Positions 57,915-64,000 of a stretch of DNA of 64,000 nucleotides are shown in pieces. Every line of letters begins with the position of its first letter. The first letter of the stretch is position 1. A model generated the notes under the pieces. The model was not told where the DNA came from, ran no database searches, and saw nothing but the letters and a program-made list of their open reading frames with translations. Made by a program: the position numbers and the translations under genes. The stretch covers positions 1 to 64,000 of the forward strand of contig JAHITX010000131.1 of the NCBI GenBank assembly GCA_018817425.1, written 5' to 3'. The stretch comes from Pseudomonadota bacterium (GTDB lineage Bacteria; Desulfobacterota; Desulfobacteria; Desulfobacterales; RPRI01).

Positions 57915-60531
57915 AATAATTATAAGATTTATCTTAATACAATTACTAAAACTGCGTTATTCACTACAGGTTACAGGTCTTGATGCGATAAATAATCCAA
58001 ACGGCAAAGGGATACTTTTTTTGCCGAACCATCCGGCCTTAATAGATCCCGTGATTGTTATGTCATTACTGCATAAATCATTTAAACCAAGGCCGCTTGG
58101 TGATGAAGTCCAGACCAGCAAACCTGTTGTCCGTCAAATCATGAAACACTTAAGACCCGTTATAATTCCCGATATGGAGAAAAGTGATCGAAGCAAAAGC
58201 GGGCAGATACGTTTGGCCATGAAAGATATCGTTGATGCCATTAAAAACGGTGATAATGTGCTTATATATCCTTCAGGGCATATTTACCGCAGCTATCTGG
58301 AAGATGTGGGAGGAAACGCAATTGTTGAACACATTTTAAAAGAAATTCCCGATATAAAAATAGTACTTGTCAGGACAAAAGGATTATGGGGCAGCAGTTT
58401 TAGTTATGCAGGAGGAAAAGCCCCGGCTGTTTTTAGTTATATCAGTAAATATATTCTTAGCGTTTTTGCAAATGGGATATTTTTTATTCCCAAAAGAAAA
58501 GTTACTGTTGAATTTAAAGAACCGGATGATATCCCAAGGCTTGCCGACAGGCTGACAATAAATCAATATCTGGAAAATTACTATAATGCTGATCCTTTGC
58601 ATAATACCTATGTTCCATATTTCTGGTGGGAAAAAACAGAACAAAAGCTGCTGCCCGAACCAGAAGTTAATAAGATTATCGGTGACCCTTCACTGGTTCC
58701 ATCTGAAACAAAAAAAATTGTTACAAAGTATTTGAATGATATCACAGGAATCTCATCGATAAACGACAACGACAGGCTTTCTAACGATCTGGGATTAGAC
58801 AGTCTGAAAATAGTTGAGCTTATGGGATGGATAGAAAACGAATTCGGTTTTACCATAGATGATGTTGGTGCTCTTAAAACCGTTGGAGATTGTTATCTTG
58901 CCGCATGTGGTCAAATAATCGGAAAAAAGGTGGAAACATTAAAACATGTACCATCCGGATGGTTTAAAGACAAGTCACAAGCGCCCCTTACCCTTCCTGC
59001 CGGAGAATCCATAGCAGATCTTTTTCTGTCACAGGCACGCTTAAATCCGGGGAAAATTATTTTATCCGATCAAATAAGCGGTGCAAAAACATATCGTGAA
59101 CTTGTAATTGCGGTTATGTTATTAAAAACAGAGATGGAAAAAATGCCCGGAAATGTTATCGGAATAATGCTTCCTGCATCCGTAAGCGCTGCTATTGTTT
59201 TTCTTGCTGTAATGTTTAGCGGTAAAATACCTGTTATGATAAACTGGACGGTAGGGACTATTTTTATGCAGCATTGCTTAAATACAGCATCTGTAAAAAA
59301 CATTATTACTGCTAAAGCTTTGCTTGAAAAACTGAAAAATCAGGGTTTGGATTATTCTTCAATAGATGTTAACTGGGTAGAACTTGAAAACATAGCAAAA
59401 AACATATCAACATTTCAAAAAGCATCGGCTTTTATAAAAAGCAGTATTTCCTTAAAGTCTCTTTCAAAGGTAATAATATCGGATACGGCAGCTATTTTGT
59501 TTACAAGCGGCTCGGAAGCAAAACCCAAAGCGGTTCCGCTTTCACACAATAATTTTATAAGTAATTTGAAAGATTTTTCCACGGTTTTACACTTTTTCTC
59601 AAATGATCGCCTGCTTGGAATGCTTCCACCTTTTCATTCACTGGGGCTTGCCGGCACTATTATCCTGCCGTTATGTGCAGGGCTTAAAACCGTGTATCAC
59701 CCAAATCCCACTGAAGCTGTTTCAATTGCAGGCCTGATAGCTGCATATAAAGTTTCCTTACTTTTGGGAACTCCGACTTTTATTAATGGAATAATAAATG
59801 CAGCCAAGGCGCAGGATCTTTCAAGCATAAGACTTGTTTTTACCGGTGCGGAAAAATGCCCTGATCATGTTTATGATCTTTTCAACAAAACCTGCCCCAA
59901 AGCAGTAATGTGTGAAGGCTATGGTATTACTGAATGTTCTCCTGTTGTTAGTGTAAATTCCGATAAAAATCCTTCTCCTGGAACAATCGGCAAAATACTT
60001 CCTTCTATGGAATATGCTATAATTCATCCTGAAAAGAAAACTAAAGTTTTTGCAGATGAACAGGGATTGCTTCTGGTGAAAGGGCCGAATGTTTTTGCAG
60101 GTTACTTGACAGATGATGCCAAATCACCTTTTGTTGAATTTGAAGGCAAATATTTCTTTGACACCGGAGATCTTGTAAAAGAAGATATGTACAAAATATT
60201 AACATTTTGTGGCAGATTAAAACGTTTTATAAAACTTGGCGGAGAAATGGTTTCACTTCCCGCTATAGAGAGCGTTCTTTTAAACGCTTTATCGGATCAA
60301 AACGAAGAAGGGCCTGTGCTTGCTGTTGGAGCTACATCTTCAGAATATCATCCTGAAATAATACTTTATACCGCAAAAGATATTGAACGTGAAGAAGTAA
60401 ATAATATTATTCGCCAAAGCGGTTTATCCGGTTTGCACAATGTTAGAAAGGTAATAAAACTTGATAAGATCCCTGTTCTTGGAAGCGGAAAAACGGATTA
60501 TCAAAGCCTTAAGAATCTGATGGACTCGTAA
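57907..60531 (+). CDS. Trifunctional PlsC acyltransferase - acyl carrier protein - AMP-dependent acyl ligase (Aas-like)
   Basis: An 874-residue protein. Residues 1 to about 235 are a PlsC-type acyltransferase (NHPALID at 41-47 for HxxxxD; LIYPSGHIYRS for the later motif). Residues about 265-335 form an acyl carrier domain (NDLGLDSLKIVEL, phosphopantetheine Ser299). Residues about 365-874 are an AMP-binding ligase (ILFTSGSEAKPKAVPLSH, VMCEGYGITECSPVV, FDTGDLVKED, Lys near GSGKTDYQSL). E. coli Aas has acyltransferase and ligase without the integral ACP. The inserted ACP could carry the activated acyl chain straight to the acyltransferase. The stop codon lies in a repeated motif (60519-60538). 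Confidence 0.88.
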   Translation: MFEIIIRFILIQLLKLRYSLQVTGLDAINNPNGKGILFLPNHPALIDPVIVMSLLHKSFKPRPLGDEVQTSKPVVRQIMKHLRPVIIPDMEKSDRSKSGQIRLAMKDIVDAIKNGDNVLIYPSGHIYRSYLEDVGGNAIVEHILKEIPDIKIVLVRTKGLWGSSFSYAGGKAPAVFSYISKYILSVFANGIFFIPKRKVTVEFKEPDDIPRLADRLTINQYLENYYNADPLHNTYVPYFWWEKTEQKLLPEPEVNKIIGDPSLVPSETKKIVTKYLNDITGISSINDNDRLSNDLGLDSLKIVELMGWIENEFGFTIDDVGALKTVGDCYLAACGQIIGKKVETLKHVPSGWFKDKSQAPLTLPAGESIADLFLSQARLNPGKIILSDQISGAKTYRELVIAVMLLKTEMEKMPGNVIGIMLPASVSAAIVFLAVMFSGKIPVMINWTVGTIFMQHCLNTASVKNIITAKALLEKLKNQGLDYSSIDVNWVELENIAKNISTFQKASAFIKSSISLKSLSKVIISDTAAILFTSGSEAKPKAVPLSHNNFISNLKDFSTVLHFFSNDRLLGMLPPFHSLGLAGTIILPLCAGLKTVYHPNPTEAVSIAGLIAAYKVSLLLGTPTFINGIINAAKAQDLSSIRLVFTGAEKCPDHVYDLFNKTCPKAVMCEGYGITECSPVVSVNSDKNPSPGTIGKILPSMEYAIIHPEKKTKVFADEQGLLLVKGPNVFAGYLTDDAKSPFVEFEGKYFFDTGDLVKEDMYKILTFCGRLKRFIKLGGEMVSLPAIESVLLNALSDQNEEGPVLAVGATSSEYHPEIILYTAKDIEREEVNNIIRQSGLSGLHNVRKVIKLDKIPVLGSGKTDYQSLKNLMDS

Positions 60532-60538
60532 AAAAGTC
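60519..60538 (+). repeat. IS-end-like motif overlapping the ligase stop codon
   Basis: GATGGACTCGTAAAAAAGTC resembles the IS left end at 28261 and the motif over the waaA stop codon at 2662. Here again it supplies the final codons and TAA of the gene. Confidence 0.5.
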
Positions 60539-60886
60539 GGTTCCTCGCTATTTCGTGTGGGTGACTCTCACCCTTGGATGCAATTCGATAAACATAGGGC
60601 CACAACAAAACCTTATCTGACAGGATTTACATGATTAACAGGATGTGATTTGTCAGACCGCTCCAGAAGAGCGGTCTGAAACACGCAGCCGATTACTTTG
60701 TTGGTTACGTCTTCTTTCTCCACCGGATTACCCTCATCGCCGCAGGCGATGGTTTATTGCCTGACCGGCTTCCGGCCGGTCGGCAACATCCTGTCCATCC
60801 TGTTAATCCTGTCTAAAAACCTTGGTTAATAAATGCCTTGCGGCAACTGTTTACCCACACAAAACAGCGAAGAGCCAAAAAGTCCA
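60532..60886. other. 355-base non-coding block rich in hairpins
   Basis: Contains the small palindrome GGGTGACTCTCACCC (60559-60573) and the composite hairpin element at 60619-60813. No gene is supported; open frames over 60833-61029 are shadows of the oxidoreductase end. Confidence 0.55.
60619..60813. repeat. Composite repeat: inverted flanks enclosing three perfect hairpins
   Basis: The flanks are inverted copies built from GACAGGATT and AACAGGATG words (60619-60645 and, reversed, 60787-60813). Between them: TCAGACCGCTC / GAGCGGTCTGA (60653-60679, 11-bp perfect stem, loop CAGAA), CATCGCC / GGCGATG (60735-60751, loop GCA) and GACCGGC / GCCGGTC (60763-60781). The block lies between convergent genes and is more GC-rich than its surroundings. 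Confidence 0.75.
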
Positions 60887-63094
60887 TCAGCCCACACAAC
60901 CCAAACCCGGGTCCTGAACGGCTATCTTCCTGCGTTCCCGTTTCTTTTTTTTTATCTGGCACAAAAGTGTTTTGTAAACCGGAAAACCGGATATTTCATC
61001 AAGCTGTCCCATATCCGTTAATTCATTAACATTGGCCTCTTTCCATTCATCAGGTCCCAACGGGCCGCCACCACCAACCTGTGCATAAGCAAAGCCTTTC
61101 ATTATTTTTTCCGTTACAAGTGCTCTCATCAGCACCGAACCGCGGGCTGTTTTAATACTTACTTTGTTTCCCGTTTCTATACCACGTTCTTTGGCATCTA
61201 TTTTATTCATTTGAACAACAGGAGAAGGATATATCTCTATAAATGCCGGTATGGCGCGCAGACAGGATTTCATGTCGGGTTTTAAAGGACCTGTTCCTAA
61301 AATAAGAGGATATTTTTCTGACAACTTGGGATTAACTGTATACGTTTCAAGAGTTTCTTCATATTTGGGAATACCGCTGTATCCGTATTTTTCAAGAATT
61401 GTGGATTTTATTTCAAATTTACCTGAAGGTGTGTCAAATCCAGGCTTGCCGTCGCTTCGCAAAAGACCTTTTTCCCATTTTCTGTATTCTGTCCGTGTCC
61501 CGGAAATTTTGATCACATTCCTGTCGGCATTCATTAAATCTTCTACCGTAAAGCCTGATTCACTCAATATATATTCGAGAAGTTCTTTCTGATTCTGCGG
61601 ATAGAGATGCCCGTATCCTAAACGTTTGGCCAGCTCCGCAAAAAAATCATAACCGGATCTTGCCTCATAAAGAGGTTCTATTATCTTTTCTCTTAATCTT
61701 AATGAAGACCCATAATAGCAATAAGATGACTGTTCAAATGCCGTTGTTGCAGGAAGTACTATGTCAGCATAGGCAGCGTCTGCTGTAAACTGCAAATCCA
61801 TGGTAACCAGAAAATCCAGCTCCTGCAAAGCTTTTCGCCAAAGGCCCGGATTAGGCCAGGATGTTATAAGCGATGCCCCGTATATAATCATTGCCCTGAT
61901 CTTATACGGATCTGCATCTATTATGGATTTAGGCAAAAGGCTGGCATGGGGCTCTCCGCCGCAATAATAAGAATAAACCGGAAACTTGCCATTGCCGATT
62001 GATTTTTCAAATCCGGGAGTTTCAATCTGTTTGCTTTTGCATATTGGAATGCGATTTTCTTTTCTTGCAAAGCATCTTCCACCTTCAACATCAAGCTGTC
62101 CGGCAAGCGCCCACAATACCATTACTGCACGTATATTCTGAACCCCGCTTTTTGTATATTCCAGACCCGTATACATTACATAGGATGCGCCTTCGGCATC
62201 TGCAATGCTTTTGGCCAGACTTTCAATTCTGTCTTTATCTATTCCTGTAATTTTTGATACATATTCAGGCGTAAAATCTTTTACATACTCACGGAATTCA
62301 TCAAATCCCAAAGTCCAGTTTTCGGCAAAATCTGCATCGTAAAGATTATCTCTTATAAGAATATGAGACAAGCCCAAAGCCAATGCGCCGTCCGACCCAG
62401 GCCTGATAGGAAGCCATTCACTGCCTTCAAGCTCTGTTGCTTTTGTTTTTCTGGGATCTATTACTATAATTTCTGCGCCTTCTTCAGAGGCAATTTTTAA
62501 GCGTTTAAACATCTCAGGTGGCGTGGAAGTAGAGGGATCAGTACCCCATACCAGTATAAGATCCGAATTATCAACATCGGAAAACATATCGATGTGTAAA
62601 CATCCCATTGTAAGTTTTGGGGCAAGAACACCCAATGATGTATAACACGGTGCGCCTACACCAAATGAATTCGGAGAACCGAAAGGAAATAATACGCTTG
62701 ATGCCAGATAAATTTTCGATCCCTTTAACTGGAATACATCCTTAAAAGATCTTTCATAGGAACCTGTACCGGCATAAATACCTACCGTTTCCGGCCCGAA
62801 GTTCTTCTTCAGTTCGTTTAATTTATCGGTAATAGTCTCAAAAGCCTCGTCCCAGGAGATTTCTTCAAATTCATATGTCCCCTTAGGGCCTGTCCTTTTT
62901 AAGGGATGCTTTAGCCTTTTGTCAGAATATACGATTTGTTTTGCACTGCCTGCAATGGGACACAGAATATTACCGGAAGGAGCATCCGGGTCCGGTTCCA
63001 GCCAGTCTATTTTACCTTCTATATCAAAATGTATAATAGCGCCACAGCCAGGGCTATGAAAACATAAACCGCAAATTCCGTATTTTTTATCCAA
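60887..63094 (-). CDS. Molybdopterin-dependent oxidoreductase, catalytic subunit (cytoplasmic, DMSO reductase family)
   Basis: A 735-residue protein. The N-terminal [4Fe-4S] ligands are Cys8, Cys11, Cys17 and Cys45 (CGLCFHSPGC ... ILCP). Then the bis-MGD domains: WDEAFETI, GTGSYERS, GSPNSFGVGAPCYTS, where Cys150 is the probable molybdenum ligand, and VWGTDPSTSTPPEMFKR, ELEGSEWLPIRPGSDGALALGL, and the C-terminal MNKIDAKERGIETGNKVSI. No Tat signal is present, so it is cytoplasmic. The Cys ligand and sequence style fit the thiosulfate/polysulfide reductase and 'anaerobic dehydrogenase' group; substrate unknown. No Fe-S or membrane subunit is adjacent in the window. The last 20 or so residues are lysine/arginine rich. 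Confidence 0.88.
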   Translation of the reverse strand: MDKKYGICGLCFHSPGCGAIIHFDIEGKIDWLEPDPDAPSGNILCPIAGSAKQIVYSDKRLKHPLKRTGPKGTYEFEEISWDEAFETITDKLNELKKNFGPETVGIYAGTGSYERSFKDVFQLKGSKIYLASSVLFPFGSPNSFGVGAPCYTSLGVLAPKLTMGCLHIDMFSDVDNSDLILVWGTDPSTSTPPEMFKRLKIASEEGAEIIVIDPRKTKATELEGSEWLPIRPGSDGALALGLSHILIRDNLYDADFAENWTLGFDEFREYVKDFTPEYVSKITGIDKDRIESLAKSIADAEGASYVMYTGLEYTKSGVQNIRAVMVLWALAGQLDVEGGRCFARKENRIPICKSKQIETPGFEKSIGNGKFPVYSYYCGGEPHASLLPKSIIDADPYKIRAMIIYGASLITSWPNPGLWRKALQELDFLVTMDLQFTADAAYADIVLPATTAFEQSSYCYYGSSLRLREKIIEPLYEARSGYDFFAELAKRLGYGHLYPQNQKELLEYILSESGFTVEDLMNADRNVIKISGTRTEYRKWEKGLLRSDGKPGFDTPSGKFEIKSTILEKYGYSGIPKYEETLETYTVNPKLSEKYPLILGTGPLKPDMKSCLRAIPAFIEIYPSPVVQMNKIDAKERGIETGNKVSIKTARGSVLMRALVTEKIMKGFAYAQVGGGGPLGPDEWKEANVNELTDMGQLDEISGFPVYKTLLCQIKKKKRERRKIAVQDPGLGCVG

Positions 63095-63138
63095 TTTTGA
63101 TAACCTCTTAATACTATTACTGCTGACTTAAAATCATA

Positions 63139-64000
63139 TTATTTTCGCGTACCCACTATAAATTGCGAATTGATATACTCCCACAGATTTTCCGTTTTTC
63201 TTATTTTCCAGGAAACATTGCCTTTATCCATTATTTCCAGGGGCGGATCAAATATGTTGTTTTCCCCCAAAAAGAGGCTTTTTATAGTATCTATACCACG
63301 CTTGTTCCCGTTTCCGTTTTCCACACCGCCCAACCAATGCTTAGGGTCAGATACCGACTCATCCCAGGAAAAGGGATCGGAAAAAACAAGCATTGATTTT
63401 TCATTATTTAAAACCCTGTTTATATCCGCCAAATGCTGTATCGGGCGAGAAACCTTTTCCAGTACGTTTATAGAAGTTACCGTAGAAAAAGTATTTTTGG
63501 TAAACGGCAGCCTTAATGCATCTGCTACAATAAAATCAATTCTGTCATAATTCCAGGTGCTGTCAAAATCACATGAACGTTCTTCGGTAAGCAAGCCTTC
63601 TATGGTCAAATCGAAATTCAGGCTTTTTTTAAACAACAATTCCCGTGCTTTTTTAATAAAAGATATGGAAGTATCAATACCTATTACATTAGAATGAGAT
63701 CTGCTTAATTCAAACGACAATCTCCCGACCGAACATCCGATATCAAGGGCAAAACCGCCTGATTCCCCGAAAAATGAAGACCACACCTTATAAGCGTCGG
63801 TTGCACAGGGGTCATTGAACATATCGGAAAAATGACTCCACAGATACGAAGACAACATGCTTTTTGAATTATATCCCGAAGCATCGGATATAACCTGCAT
63901 TGTTAGTTCAGGTAAAATTACCGCAATACCGTCATGTATTACATAAGATCTTTTGCAGGAAGGGCACAAAAGTTCGCCTTCTATTACATCTTCTTTTTGC
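63139..64000 (-). CDS. SAM-dependent methyltransferase with N-terminal zinc-ribbon (partial, cut by window edge)
   Basis: The frame is open to the right edge, so the N-terminus lies outside. The visible part starts with a Trm112-like ribbon (GELLCPSCKRSYVIHDGI) and continues with a class I methyltransferase domain: ALDIGCSVGRLSFELS (motif I), GIDTSISFIKKAREL, FIVADALRLPFTKNTFS (motif IV region) and a C-terminal part ending SQFIVGTRK. Substrate unknown. A TTG inside the ribbon could be mistaken for the start, but the coding frame clearly extends upstream. It is 44 bases upstream of the oxidoreductase gene on the same strand and probably cotranscribed. Confidence 0.8.
   Translation of the reverse strand, partial: QKEDVIEGELLCPSCKRSYVIHDGIAVILPELTMQVISDASGYNSKSMLSSYLWSHFSDMFNDPCATDAYKVWSSFFGESGGFALDIGCSVGRLSFELSRSHSNVIGIDTSISFIKKARELLFKKSLNFDLTIEGLLTEERSCDFDSTWNYDRIDFIVADALRLPFTKNTFSTVTSINVLEKVSRPIQHLADINRVLNNEKSMLVFSDPFSWDESVSDPKHWLGGVENGNGNKRGIDTIKSLFLGENNIFDPPLEIMDKGNVSWKIRKTENLWEYINSQFIVGTRK

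Noticed and set aside
1-64000. CRISPR arrays, tRNA and rRNA genes
   Set aside because: No regularly spaced short repeats and no cloverleaf or rRNA-like sequence were recognised on reading through; absence was not tested with a program.

Overview
The window reads as chromosome of a low-GC (roughly 38-40 % by eye) strictly anaerobic Gram-negative bacterium, most likely a sulfate-reducer-type member of Desulfobacterota (Desulfobacterales-like). The reasons are gene content rather than a marker gene: rubrerythrin, desulfoferrodoxin, rubredoxins, a flavodiiron protein and cytochrome bd grouped together; a four-heme class III cytochrome c; a DVU0298-type HEAT protein; a Kdo transferase (outer membrane with LPS); and a selenium/molybdenum hydroxylase maturation cluster. 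No rRNA, tRNA or CRISPR array was recognised.

Layout. 0-5.4 kb: accessory stretch with a ceramidase-like membrane hydrolase, waaA, an attC-like site, a phosphoribosyltransferase / NUDT22-like Nudix / HAD trio, and remnants of two toxin-antitoxin loci. 5.4-11.8 kb (minus strand): TetR - membrane fusion protein - RND pump - TolC efflux operon with a palindromic operator. 12-19 kb: small exported proteins, a metallophosphoesterase, msrB/msrA and a CsgG / DUF4810 / DUF799 lipoprotein operon. 19.4-28 kb: an oxygen and superoxide defence island (rubrerythrin, superoxide reductase, rubredoxin-like proteins, flavodoxin, CydAB, FMN reductase-ArsC fusion, rubredoxin, flavodiiron oxidase, ferredoxin, HEAT protein, exported superoxide-reductase-like protein). 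28.2-29.4 kb: a decayed insertion sequence with visible inverted repeats and a 4-bp target duplication. 29.4-35.3 kb: a second TetR / MFP / RND operon plus an SDR gene.

35.5-48.7 kb is the most interesting part: a dedicated type II fatty-acid-like biosynthetic locus. It holds a LolA-like DUF1571 protein, four radical SAM enzymes (two of them tandem members of the MJ0619/tetraether-synthase-like family with N-terminal cysteine ribbons), a rhodanese-membrane protein, a catalytic FabZ-like dehydratase, a KS/chain-length-factor-like pair, two FabG-like reductases, a nitroreductase, an unusually long acyl carrier protein, a second hot-dog protein without catalytic residues and a polytopic membrane protein. 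Most genes abut or overlap. The inference is synthesis of a specialised acyl chain or lipid that is then rearranged or cross-linked by radical chemistry; the product is unknown.

48.8-55.5 kb (minus strand): MscS channel, then a molybdenum hydroxylase maturation operon (MoxR/CoxD AAA ATPase, CoxE-like VWA protein, NifU-like scaffold, three XdhC-family proteins, YqeC, MocA). 56-60.5 kb: tetraheme cytochrome c, LplT-like MFS transporter and a PlsC-ACP-AMP ligase trifunctional protein. 60.5-60.9 kb: a dense hairpin repeat block. 60.9-64 kb: cytoplasmic molybdopterin oxidoreductase and a methyltransferase cut by the window edge.

A family of about 140-190 bp repeats with terminal inverted repeats (MITE-like) is present in four copies (at 1, 16.3, 21.1 and 27.9 kb). 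A second motif resembling the end of the decayed IS recurs at 2.66, 34.46 and 60.52 kb and twice supplies the stop codon of an unrelated gene.
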